In this document: piece by piece, positions 52,046-64,000 of the stretch | Numbering within the stretch: position 1 is the stretch's first letter | Layout: each line of letters begins with the position of its first letter | NCBI GenBank assembly: GCA_964019695.1 | Contig: OZ026514.1 | Coordinates: 8,308,751-8,372,750, forward strand | Direction of reading: 5' to 3' | Source: Loripinus fragilis | Taxonomy: Eukaryota > Mollusca > Bivalvia > Lucinida > Lucinidae | Length of the DNA: 64,000 nucleotides | Position numbers and translations under genes: made by a program | Notes under the pieces: generated by a model | What the model saw: the letters and a program-made list of their open reading frames with translations, nothing else | What the model was told of the DNA's origin: nothing | The model's database searches: none

Positions 52046-53573
52046 TGTCTCACACACATATCCTCGGATACCTGGGACAATATGCCTACCCTTAGTGAAA
52101 TGTGAGTAGGGGAAGATAGTGTCACATTCCCTGATATAGGGACCCTAATGGACCAAAATATATAACTATTAAAATTCGTAATATTTTCTGTAGACACTTC
52201 CTTGTAGACCTAGGTCTATATCTTTTCTTGCCAACTCAGCCTCTTATTTTCTTAAAATAACTATGCTAATGTGATAGTTAATATCACTAGTGAAATATGA
52301 GTGGGCGTATATAATGTCACATTCCTTGATATAGGATCCCAAAGGGGCCAAAAAAGACATATTTCTGAAAAAAATCATGAAAATTTGGGAATATACTTTT
52401 ATGCATTATTTTTCTTCTGAACTCAGCCTCTTATTTTCTTAAGATAAATATGCTAATGTGATAGCTTTATACCCTAAGAGAAATATGAGTAGGAGCAGAT
52501 AATGTCACATTCCCTGATATAAGGCCCCTAAGGGGCGAAAATGACATAATTCTTTAAATATCATAATATTTTCTGCAGATACTTACTTGTATATCTTGTC
52601 AATTCAACCTCTTATTTTATTAAAATAACTATGCTTATGTGATGGCTTGATACCCTTAGTGAAATATGAGCAGGGGTAGATAATGTTTAATTCCGTGTTA
52701 AATGGCCCCTTAGGGGCGAAAAATGGATAACTTTCAAAAATTCCTAATATTTTGTGTAGATACTTACTTGCATATTTTTTTCTTGTCAATTCAACCTCTT
52801 ATTTTCTTAAAATAGCTATTCTTATATGATAGCTTGATAGCGCTAGTGAAATATGAGTTGGGGTATATAGTGTCACATTCCTTGACATAGGGTCCCAAAG
52901 GGGCCAAAAAGGCTAAACTCTTTAAAAAATCCTCATATTTTCTGTAGATATTAACTTGTATATATTTTCTTGTCAACTCAACTTCTTATTTTCTTAAAAT
53001 ACATATGCTTAGTTGATAGCTTGATACCCTTAATGAAATATGAGCAGGGGTAGATATTGACACATTCCATGATATAGGGACCCTTAGGGGCCAAAAATTG
53101 ATATATATTAGAACTTCATAATATTTTATGTAGATACTTACTTGTATATCTTTTCTTGTCAATTTAACCTCTTATTTTCTTAAAATAACTATGCTAATGT
53201 GATAGCTTTATACCACTAGTGAAATATGAGTGGGCGTATATAGTGTCACATTCCTTGATATAGGGTCCCAAAGGGGCCATAAAGGCTTAACTCTTAAAAA
53301 ATCCTCATATTTTCTGTAGATATTAACTTGTATATATTTTCTTGTCAACTCAACCTCTTATTTTCTTAAAATACTTATGCTAATGTGATAGCTTGATACC
53401 CTTAATGAAATATGAGCAGGGGTAGATATTGTCACATTCCCTGATATAGGGACCCTTAGGGGTCAAAAATGGATATATATTAAAATTCATAATAATTTCT
53501 GCACATTCTTACTTGTATATATTTTCTTGTCAACTCAACCTCTTATTTTCTTAAAATAACTATGCTAATGTGA

Positions 53574-56500
53574 TAGCTTTATACCACTAGTAAAATATGA
53601 GTGGGAGTATATAGTGTCACATTCCTTGATATAGGGTCCCAAAGGGGCCATAAAGGCTTAACTCTTAAAAAATCCTCATATTTTCTGTAGATATTAACTT
53701 GTATATCTTTTCTTGTCAACTCAACCTCTTATTTTCTTAAAATACTTATGCTAATGTGATAGCTTGATACCCTTAATGAAATATGAGCAGGGGTAGATAT
53801 TGTCACATTCCCTGATATAGGGACCCTTAGGGGTCAAAAATGGATATATATTAAAATTCATAATAATTTCTGCACATTCTTACTTGTATATAGTTTCTTG
53901 TCAACTCAACCTCTTATTTTCTTAAAATAACTATGCTAATGTGATAGCTTGATACCCTTAATGAAATATGAGCAGGGGTAGATATTGTCACATTCCCTGA
54001 TATAGGGACCCTTAGGGGTCAAAAATGGATATATATTAAAATTCATAATAATTTCTGTACATTCTTACTTGTATATATTTTCTTGTCAACTCAACCTCTT
54101 ATTTTCTTAAAATAACTATGCTAATGTGATAGCTTTATACCACTAGTAAAATATGAGTGGGAGTATATAGTGTCACATTCCTTGATATAGGGTCCCAAAG
54201 GGGCCATAAAGGCTTAACTCTTAAAAAATCCTCATATTTTCTGTAGATATTAACTTGTATATCTTTTCTTGTCAACTCAACCTCTTATTTTCTTAAAATA
54301 CTTATGCTAATGTGATAGCTTGATACCCTTAATGAAATATGAGCAGGGGTAGATATTGTCACATTCCCTGATATAGGGACCCTTAGGGGTCAAAAATGGA
54401 TATATATTAAAATTCATAATAATTTCTGCACGTTCTTACTTGTATATATTTTCTTGTCAACTCAACCTCTTATTTTCTTAAAATAACTATGCTAATGTGA
54501 TAGCTTGATACCCTTAATGAAATATGAGCAGGGGTAGATATTGTCACATTCCCTGATATAGGGACCCTTAGGGGTCAAAAATGGATATATATTAAAATTC
54601 ATAATAATTTCTGTACATTCTTACTTGTATATATTTTCTTGTCAACTCAACCTCTTATTTTCTTAAAATAACTATGCTAATGTGATAGCTTTATACCACT
54701 AGTAAAATATGAGTGGGAGTATATAGTGTCACATTCCTTGATATAGGGTCCCAAAGGGGCCATAAAGGCTTAACTCTTAAAAAATCCTCATATTTTCTGT
54801 AGATATTAACTTGTATATCTTTTCTTGTCAACTCAACCTCTTATTTTCTTAAAATACTTATGCTAATGTGATAGCTTGATACCCTTAATGAAATATGAGC
54901 AGGGGTAGATATTGTCACATTCCCTGATATAGGGACCCTTAGGGGTCAAAAATGGATATATATTAAAATTCATAATAATTTCTGTACATTCTTACTTGTA
55001 TATAGTTTCTTGTCAACTCAACCTCTTATTTTCTTAAAATAACTATGCTAACGTGATAGCTTGATACCCTTAATGAAATATGAGCGGGGGTAGATATTGT
55101 CACATTCCCTGATATAGGGACCCTTAGGGGTCAAAAATGGATATATATTAAAATTCATAATAATTTCTGTACATTCTTACTTGTATATATTTTCTTGTCA
55201 ACTCAACCTCTTATTTTCTAAAAATAACTATGCTAATGTGATAGCTTTATACCACTTGTGAAATATGAGTGGGAGTATATAGGGTCACATTCCTTGATAT
55301 AGGGTCCCAAAGGGGCCATAAAGGCTTAACTCTTAAAAAAATCCTCATATTTTCCGTAGATATCAACTTGTATATCTTTTCTTGTCAACTCAACCTCTTA
55401 TTTTCTTAAAATACTTACGCTAATGTGATAGCTTGATACCCTTAGTGAAATATGAGCAAGGGCAGATATTGTCACATTCCCTGATATAGGGACCCTTAGG
55501 GGCCAAAAAATGGATATATATTAAAATTCATACTAATTCTGTAGACACTTACTTGTATATATTTTCTTGTCAACTCAACCTCTTATTATCTTAAAATACT
55601 TATGCTAATGTGATAGCTTGGTACCCTTAATGAAATATGAGCAGGGGTAGATATTGTCACATTCCCTGATATAGGGACCGTTAGGGGTCAAAAATGGATA
55701 TATATTAAAATTCATAATAATTTCTGCACATTCTTACTTGTATATATTTTCTTGTCAACTCAACCTCTTATTTTCTTAAAATAACTATGCTAATGTGATA
55801 GCTTTATACCACTAGTGAAATATGAGTGGGAGTATATAGTGTCACATTCCTTGATATAGGGTTCCAAAGGGGCCATAAAGGTTTAACTCTTAAAAAATCC
55901 TCATATTTTCTGTAGATATTAACTTGTATATATTTTCTTGTCAACTCAACCTCTTATTTTCTTAAAATACTTATGCTAATGTGATAGCTTGATACCCTTA
56001 ATGAAATATGAGCAGGGGTAGATATTGTCACATTCCCTGATATAGGGACCCTTAGGGGTCAAAAATGGATATATATTAAAATTCATAATAATTTCTGTAC
56101 ATTCTTACTTGTATATATTTTCTTGTCAACTAAACCTCTTATTTTCTTAAAATAACTATGCTAACGTGATAGCTTGATACCCTTAATGAAATATGAGCAG
56201 GGGTAGATATTGTCACATTCCCTGATATAGGGACCCTTAGGGGTCAAAAATGGATATATATTAAAATTCATAATAATTTCTACACATTCTTACTTGTATA
56301 TATTTTCTTGTCAACTCAACCTCTTATTTTCTTAAAATAACTATGCTAATGCGATAGCTTTATACCACTAGTGAAATATGAGTGGGAGTATATAGTGTCA
56401 CATTCCTTGATATAGGGTCCCAAAGGGGCCATAAAGGCTGAACTCTTAAAAAAATCCTCATATTTTCTGTAGACACTTACTTGTATATATTTTCTTGTCA

Positions 56501-56640
56501 ACTCAACCTCTTATTTTCTTAAAATACTTACGCTAATGTGATAGCTTGATACCCTTAGTGAAATATGAGCAAGGGTAGATATTGTCACATTCCCTGATAT
56601 AGGGACCCTTGGGGTCAAAAATGGATATATATCAAAAATT
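53574..56640. repeat. trimeric higher-order repeat, 556-bp period
   Basis: Type A monomers (TTTATACCACTAGT, TCCCAAAGGGGCCATAAAGG) carry ATACCACT at 53581, 54137, 54693, 55249, 55806 and 56362, spacing 556, 556, 556, 557 and 556. Two type B monomers (GATACCCTTAATGAAATATG, GGACCCTTAGGGGTCAAAAA) lie between each pair. Copies of the trimer are far more alike than the monomers inside one trimer. Confidence 0.93.
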
Positions 56641-57531
56641 CATAATATTTTATGTAGATACTTACTTTTATATCTTTTCTTGTCAAGTTAACCTCTTATT
56701 TTCTTAAAATAACTATGCTAATGTGATAGCTTTATGCCTATGGTGAACTATGAGTGGGCGTATATAGTGTCACATTCCTTGACATAGGGTCCCAAAGGGG
56801 CCATAAAGGCTTAGCTCTTAAAAAATCAAAATATTTTCTGTAGATACTTACTTGTATATCTTTTCTTGTCAATCCAACCTCTTATTTTCTTAAAAACACT
56901 ATTTTAATATGATAGCTTTTTACCAATAGTGAAATATGAGTGGGAGTATATAGTGTCACAATCCTTGATATAAGGAGCCAAAGGGGCCAAAAAGACATAA
57001 ATCTAAAAAAAAATCATCAAATTTTGGGTATTCACTTATTTGTACTATTTTTCATCTCAACTCAGCCTCTTTTTTTCTTCAAACAACCATTCTAATATGA
57101 TAGCTTTATACCCTTAGTGAATTATAAGTTGGGGTAGATATTGTCGCATTCCCTGATATAAGGCCCCTAAGGGGCCAAAATGACATTATCATTAAAATAT
57201 CATAACATTTTCTGTGGATACTTGCATATTTTTTCTTGTTAAGTCCATCTGTTTAATATTTTAGGGTAACTCAGCCCCTTATTTTCTTAAAATAACTATG
57301 CGTCTTATTTATGATAGGTATGCATTCTAAATGAAATATTAATAGGGGTAGATAGCGTCACATTCCCTAATATGGGCCACTAATGGGCTAAAATGTGGTA
57401 ATTCTTTAAAAAAAATCGCCAAAATTTCTGATGACATTTATTTCTATTATTGTTAAGGGTAACTCAACCTCTTTTTTTCTTAAAATTACTCTGCGTATGT
57501 GATAGGTATGTATTCTAAATGAAATATGAAT

Positions 57532-57728
57532 TTTGTTTGATTTGATTCTTTACGTCCACTCAACAATCTTTCAGTTATGCGGGACGGTTCTTCCTGGGTT
57601 GAACCAGTACTAAGCTAGGATAAATGTGTCTTGCTCAAGGACCACAACGCAGTGATGCCGGTGAGGCTCGAACCCGCGGCCCTTCGATCTCGAGTCAAGC
57701 ACTCTACCACTGAGCCACTGCGCTCCCT
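57532..57728 (-). mobile_element. tRNA-derived SINE, family A, inside the satellite array, 11-bp target duplication
   Basis: GAAATATGAAT at 57521-57531 and 57729-57739 flanks a full-length minus-strand SINE with intact A box (CTCTACCACTGAGCCACTG inverse) and B box (GGCTCGAACCCGCGGCC inverse). Confidence 0.92.
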
Positions 57729-60700
57729 GAAATATGAATAGGGATGCGTAGCGTCACATTCCCTGATATGGGCCCCTTCGGGGCAAAAATGAGATAATTC
57801 TTTAAAGAACATAGCCAAAATTAAGTATAACATTTTTTTCTATTATTTTTTTATGGTAACTGAGCCTCTTATTTCCTTAAAATTACTATGCGTATATGAC
57901 AGGTATGTATCCTAAGTGAACTATTGAAAGGAGTACAAAGCGTCACATTCCCTGATATCGGGCCCATAAGTGGCCAAAATGTCACATTTCTAAAAAAACA
58001 TGAGATTTACTTAATATATTTATTTCTTTTATTTTTTAGACCAACTCAACCTCTTGATTTCTTAAAATTACTATGTGCATATGATAGGTAGGTATCCTAA
58101 GTAAAATATGAGTAGGGGAACGTAGCGTCACATTCCCTGATATGGGGCTCATAAGGGAGCATAATGTAATAGTTCATAAAAAACGTGAGGTTGTCTTTAT
58201 ATATTTATTCCATTCATTTTAGGGCAACTCAACCCCTTATTTTCTTACAATTACTGTGCGCATATGATAGGTAGGTATCCTAAGTAAGATTTTAACAGGA
58301 GTAGGTAGCGTCACATTCCCTGATATGGGACCCATAAGGGGCCAAAATGTCATAAATTCATAAAACAAAATATGAGATTTTCTTAATATATTTAAATCTT
58401 TTATTTCCTACACCAACTCAACCCCTTATTTTCTCAAAATAACTACGCGCACATGATAAATAGGTATCCTAAGTAAAATTTAAACATGGGTAGGTAGCTT
58501 CACATTCCCTTATATGGGGCCTATAAGGGGCCCAAACGTCAAAACGAGATTTTCTTAATATATTAATTTCTTTTATTTTTGGGCAACTCAACCCATATAA
58601 TATGCCCATATAATATAGGGGTACTCTAAGTAAAATGCGAACAGGGGTAGATAGCGTCACATTCCTCAGTAAGGGGTGCATTAGGGGCCACAATGTCATT
58701 AATTATGAAAATAAAAGGAGATTTTCTTAATATATTATTTTTCTTTATTTTTTGGGGCAACTCAACCCCTTATTTTCTTAAATTAACTATGCACATATGA
58801 TATGTTGGTACCCTAAGTAAAATGTGAACCAGGGTAGGTAGTGTCACATTCCTTGATATGGGGCGCATTAGGGGCCACAATGTCATAAATTCTGAAAGAA
58901 ACAGATTTTCTTAATATGTTAATTTATTTTGTTTTCTTTTGGGCAGCTCAACCCTTTATTTTCTTAAATTGACTATGCCTTTATGATAGGTTGGTACACT
59001 CAGTAAAATGTAAAAAGGGTAGGTAGCGTCACATTCCCTAGTATGGGGCGCATTAGGGGCCAAAACGTCATATTTCATTAAAAACGAGAGATTTTCTTAA
59101 TATATTAATTTCTTTATTTTTTGGGGCAACTCAACCCCTTATTTTCTTAAATTGACTAAGCTCATATGATAGCTTGGTACCCTAAGTAAAATGTGAACAG
59201 GGGTAGGTAGCGTCACATTCCCTGATATGGGGCCCATGAGGGGCCAAAACGTCATATTTCATTAAAAAACGTGAGAATTTCTTAAAATATTAATTTCTTT
59301 ATTTTTTGGGGCAACTCAACCCCTTATTTTCTTAAATTGACTAAGCTCATATGACAGGTTGGTACCATAAGGAAAATATAAACAGGAGTAGGTAGCGTCA
59401 CATTCCCTGATATAGGGCTCATTAGGGGCCAAAACGTCATATTTCATAAAAAACGAGAGATTTTCTTAATATATTAATTTCTTTTATTTTTTGGGACATC
59501 TCTAACCCTTATTTTCTTAAATTGACTAAGCTCATATGATAGGTTAATATCCCAAGTAAAATATAAACAGGGATAGGTAGCGTCACATTCCTTGATATGG
59601 GGCGCATTAGGGGTCAAAACGTCATATTTCATTAAAAAAGCGTGAGAATTTCTTAATATATTAATTTCTTTTATTTTTTGGGGCAACTCAACCCCTTATT
59701 TTCTTACATTGACTAAGCTCATATGACAGGCTGGTACCATAAGTAAAATATAAACAGGGGTAGGTAGTGTCACATTCCCTGATATAGGGCTCATTAGGGG
59801 CCAAAACGTCATATTTCATAAAAAAAACGAGAGATTTTCTTAATATATTAATTTCTTTTATTTTTTGGGGCATCTCAACCCCTTATTTTCTTAAATTGAC
59901 TAAGCTCATATGATAGGCTGGTACCCTAAGTAAAATATAAACCGGGATATGTAGCGTCACATTCCTTGATATGGGGCGCATTAGGGGCCAAAACGTCATA
60001 TTTCATTAAAAAACGTAAGAATTTCTTAATATATTAATTTCTTTAATTTTTTGGGGCAACTCAACCCCTTATTTTCTTAAATTGTCTAAGCTCATATGAT
60101 AGGTTGGTACCATAAGTAAAATATAAACAGGGATAGGTAGCGTCACATTCCCTGATATAGGGCTCATTAGGGGCCAAAACGTCATATTTCATAAAAAACG
60201 AGAGATTTTCTTAATATATTAATTTCTTTTGTCTTTTTGGGGCAACTCTACCCCTTATATTCTTAAATTGACTAAGCTCATATAATAGGCTAGTACCCTA
60301 AGTAAAATATAAACAGGGATAGGTAGCGTCACATTCCTTGATATGGGGCGCATTAGGGGCCAAAACGTCATATTTCATTAAAAAAACGTGAGAATTTCTT
60401 AATATATTATTTTCTTTTATTTTTTGGGGCAACTCAACCCCTTATTTTCTTAAATTGACTAAGCCCATATGACAGATTGGTACCATAAGTAAAATATAGA
60501 CAGGGGTAGGTAGCGTCACATTCCCCGATATAGGGCTCATTAGGGGCCAAAACGTCATATTTCATAAAAAACGAGAGATTTTCTTAATATATAATTTCTT
60601 TTATTTTTTGGGGCATCTCAACCCCTTATTTTCTTAAATTGACTAAGCTCATATGATAGACTGGTACCCTAAGTAAAATATAAACAGGAATAGGTAGCGT

Positions 60701-62069
60701 CACATTCCTTGATATGGGGCGCATTAGGGGCCAAAACGTCATATTTCATTAAAAAAACGTGAGAATTTCTTAATATATTAATTTCTTTTATTTTTGGGGC
60801 AACTCAACCCCTTATTTTCTTAAATTGTCTAAGCTCATATGATAGGTTGGTACAATAAGTAAAATATAAACAGGGGGAGGTAGCGTCACATTCCCTGATA
60901 TAAGGCTCATTAGGGGCCAAAACGTCATATTTCATAAAAAACGAGAGATTTTCTTAATATATTAATTTCTTTTGTCTTTTTGGGGCAACTCAACCCCTTA
61001 TTTTCTTAAATTGACTAAGCTCATATGATAGGCTGGTACCCTAAGTAAGATATAAACAGGGGTAGGTAGTGTCACATTCCTTGATATGGGGCGCATTAGG
61101 GGCCACAATGTCATAAATTCTGAAAGAAACAGATTTTCTTAATATGTTAATTTATTTTGTTTTCTTTTGGGCAGCTCAACCCTTTATTTTCTTAAATTGA
61201 CTATGCCTTTACGATAGGTTGGTACACTCAGTTAAATGTAAAAAAGGGTAGGTAGCGTCACATTCCCTAGTATGGGGCACATTAGGGGCCAAAACGTCAT
61301 ATTTCATAAAAAACGAGAGATTTTCTTAATATATTAATTTCTTTTATTTTTTGGGGCATCTCAACCCCTTATTTTCTTAAATTGACTAAGCTCATATGAT
61401 AGACTGGTACCCTAAGTAAAATATAAACAGGAATAGGTAGCGTCACATTCCTTGATATGGGGCGCATTAGGGGCCAAAACGTCATATTTCATTAAAAAAA
61501 CGTGAGAATTTCTTAATATATTCATTTCTTTTATTTTTGGGGCAACTCAACCCCTTATTTTCTTAAATTGTCTAAGCTCACATGATAGGTTGGTACCATA
61601 AGTAAAATATAAACAGGGGTAGGTAGCGTCACATTCCCTGATATAAGGCTCATTAGGGGCCAAAACGTCATATTTCATAAAAAAACGAGAGATTTTCTTA
61701 ATATATTAATTTCTTTTGTCTTTTTGGGGCAACTCAACCCCTTATTTTCTTAAATTGACTAAGCTCATATGATAGGCTGGTACCCTAAGTAAGATATAAA
61801 CATGGGTAGGTAGCGTCACATTCCCTGATATGGGGCGCATTAGGGGCCACAATGTCATAAATTCTGAAAGAAACAGTAGATTTTCTTACTATATTAATTT
61901 CTTTTGTTATTTGGGGCAACTCAACCCCTTATATTTTTTAATTCACTATGCCTATATGATAGGTTAATATCCCAAGTAAAATGCGAACAGGGGTAGGTAG
62001 CGTCACATTCCCTGATAGGGGGCGTATTAGGGGCCATAATGTCATATTTCATAAAAAAAAAACAGTAGA

Positions 62070-64000
62070 TTTTCGTAATATATTAATTTCTTTTGTTTTT
62101 TGGGCAAACTCAACCCCTTATTTTCTTAAATTGACTATGCCTATATGATAGGTTAGTTTCCCAAGTAAAATGCGAACAGGGGTTGGTAGCGTCACATTCC
62201 CTGATATGGGGCGCATTAGGGGCCACAATGTCATAAATTCTGAAAGAAACAGTAGATTTTCTTAATATATTAATTTCTTTTTTCTTTTTGGGCAACTCAA
62301 CCCCTTATTTTTATAAATTGACTATGCCTATATGATAGGTTAGTATCCCAAGTAAAATGCGAACAGGGGTAGGTAGCGTCACATTCCCTGATATGGGGCG
62401 CATTAGGGGCCACAATGTCATAAATTCTGAAAGAAACAGTAGATTTTCTTAATATAATAATTTCTTTTGTCATTTGGGGCATCTCAGCCCTTTATTTTTT
62501 TAAATTCACTATGCCTATATGATAGGTAAGTATCCCAAGTAAAATGCGAACAGGGGTAGGTAGCGTCACATTCCCTGATGGGGGGCGTATTAGGGGCCAT
62601 AATTTCATATTTCATAAAAAAAACAGTAGATTTTCGATATATATTAATTTCTTTTGTTTTTTGGGCCAACCCAACCCCTTATTTTCTTAAATTGACTATG
62701 TCTATATGATAGGTTAGTTTCCCAAGTAAAATGCGAACAGGGGTTGGTAGCGTCACATTCCCTGATATGGGGCGCATTAGGGGCCACAATGTCATAAATT
62801 CTGAAAGAAACAGTTGATTTTCTTAATATATTGATTTCTTTTTTCTTTTTGGGCAACTCAACCCCTTATTTTCTTAAATTGACTATGTCTATATGATAGG
62901 TTAGTATCCTAAGTAAAATGTAAACAGGGGTAGGTAGCGTCACATTCCCTGATAGGGGGCGTATTAGGGGCCATAATGTCATATTTCATAAAAAAACAGT
63001 AGATTTTCGTAATGTATTAATTTCTTTTGTTTTTTGGGCAAACTCAACCCCTTATTTTCTTAAATTGACTATGCCTATATGATAGGTTAGTATCCAAAGT
63101 AAAATGCGAACAGGGGTAGGTAGCGTCACATTCCCTGATATGGGGCGTATTAGGGGCCATAATGTCATATTTCATAAAAAAACCCAGTAGATTTTCGTAA
63201 TATATTAATTTCTTTTGTTTTTTTGGCAGACTCAACCCCTTATTTTCTTAAATTGACTATGCCTATATGATAGGATAGCTTCCCAAGTAAAATGCGAACA
63301 GGGGTAGGTAGCGTCACATTCCCTGATATGGGGCGCATTAGGGGCCACAATGTCATAAATTCTGAAAGAAACAGTAGATTTTCTTAATATATTAATTTCT
63401 TTTTTCTTTTTGTGAAACTCAACCCCTTATTTTCTTAAATTGACTATGCCTATATGATAGGTTAGTATCCTAAGTAAAATGTAAACAGGGGTAGGTAGCG
63501 TCACATTCCCTGATAGGGGGCGTATTAGGGGCCATAATGTCATATTTCATAAAAAAACAGTAGATTTTCGTAATATATTAATTTCTTTTGTTTTTTTGGC
63601 CAACTCAACCCCTTATTTTCTTAAATTGACTATGTCTATATGATAGGTTAGTTTCCCAAGTAAAATGCGAACAGGGGTTGGTAGCGTCACATTCCCTGAT
63701 ATGGGGCGCATTAGGGGCCACAATGTCATAAATTCTGAAAGAAACAGTAGATTTTCTTAATATATTAATTTCTTTTTTCTTTTTGGGCAACTCAACCCCT
63801 TATTTTTATAAATTGACTATGCCTATATGATAGGTTAGTATCCCAAGTAAAATGCGAACAGGGGTAGGTAGCGTCACATTCCCTGATATGGGGCGCATTA
63901 GGGGCCACAATGTCATAAATTCTGAAAGAAACAGTAGATTTTCTTAATATAATAATTTCTTTTGTCATTTGGGGCATCTCAGCCCTTTATTTTTTTAAAT
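62070..64000. repeat. long higher-order repeat, 1,495-bp shift (8 monomers)
   Basis: The blocks at 62110-62505 and 63605-64000 are nearly identical at a shift of 1,495 bp, including private variants such as CCCCTTATTTTTATAAATTG (62301 and 63796) and GGGGCATCTCAGCCCTTTAT (62476 and 63971). A shorter 547-bp relation (three monomers) links 62110 and 62657. Only part of a second unit is in the window. Confidence 0.85.

Larger units (their letters stand above)
52075..64000. repeat. ~187-bp tandem satellite array with higher-order repeats, runs off the window
   Basis: About 62 monomers of 185-188 bp in head-to-tail order. Landmarks in each are CTCAACC(T/C)CTTATTTTCTTA, GATAG near the middle, and a well-kept GTCACATTCC(C/T)TGATAT block followed by GGG..C..(A/T)AGGGGCC. 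From 53.2 to 56.6 kb two monomer types alternate as A-B-B. From about 57 kb monomers diverge, and a different subfamily with GTAGGTAGCGTCACATTCC fills 58-64 kb. One SINE interrupts it. No host coding sequence is seen. Confidence 0.95.

Noticed and set aside
52604..63977. About 61-codon minus-strand open frames repeated once per satellite monomer (…KEINILRKS…RECDATYPCSHFT…).
   Set aside because: The monomer is about 187 bp, so the frame shifts by one base each unit and no long protein can be read. Subfamilies carry frame-breaking indels, and the strand is simply poor in stops. Not annotated as genes.
52075..64000. CRISPR-like array.
   Set aside because: Contiguous 187-bp monomers without unique spacers, in a eukaryotic genome. 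It is a satellite.

Overview
The window is eukaryotic, AT-rich and dominated by repeats. It carries split genes with GT-AG introns, tRNA-derived SINEs, many fold-back MITEs and a long satellite array. The repeat types (GCTCACCTG-ended elements, CCCCC-hairpin elements with internal minisatellites) and the two host genes suggest a bivalve mollusc, probably a clam. That assignment is inference from repeat style and protein similarity, not from a search.

Two host genes can be read with joined reading frames. On the + strand, the last six exons of CFAP36 (CCDC104/BARTL1) lie between 5342 and 25657 and encode 367 residues plus a stop. The N-terminal exons must lie left of the window. On the - strand, a complete five-exon C1D (Rrp47/Lrp1, nuclear-exosome cofactor, 165 residues) runs from 50900 down to 41319. 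The genes converge, with about 15.7 kb of repeat-filled spacer between their stop codons. They act in unrelated processes (cilium/ARL3 biology and nuclear RNA processing), and nothing suggests a shared pathway.

Layout: 1-1250, antisense Ty3/gypsy-like gag with a frameshift, plus a probable LTR. 1255-3900, a 187-bp satellite interrupted by a Helentron-like element (1515-2720). 5342-25657, CFAP36 exons and introns; intron 2 holds a LINE reverse-transcriptase fossil, a GCTCACCTG element and a 3.8-kb giant fold-back (10669-14468). 25.7-41.3 kb, the convergent spacer with SINEs, MITEs, a duplicated TACA microsatellite and a TIR element containing 41 consecutive C. 41.3-50.9 kb, C1D, whose exon 4 is squeezed between two inverted MITE copies. 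50.2-52.05 kb, GGATCC-ended repeats. 52.075-64 kb, a continuous tandem array of about 187-bp monomers with at least two higher-order organisations, running off the right edge.

No bacterial-type genes, CRISPR, rRNA or functional tRNA genes were seen. Nearly all the other short open frames lie in repeats or non-coding sequence.
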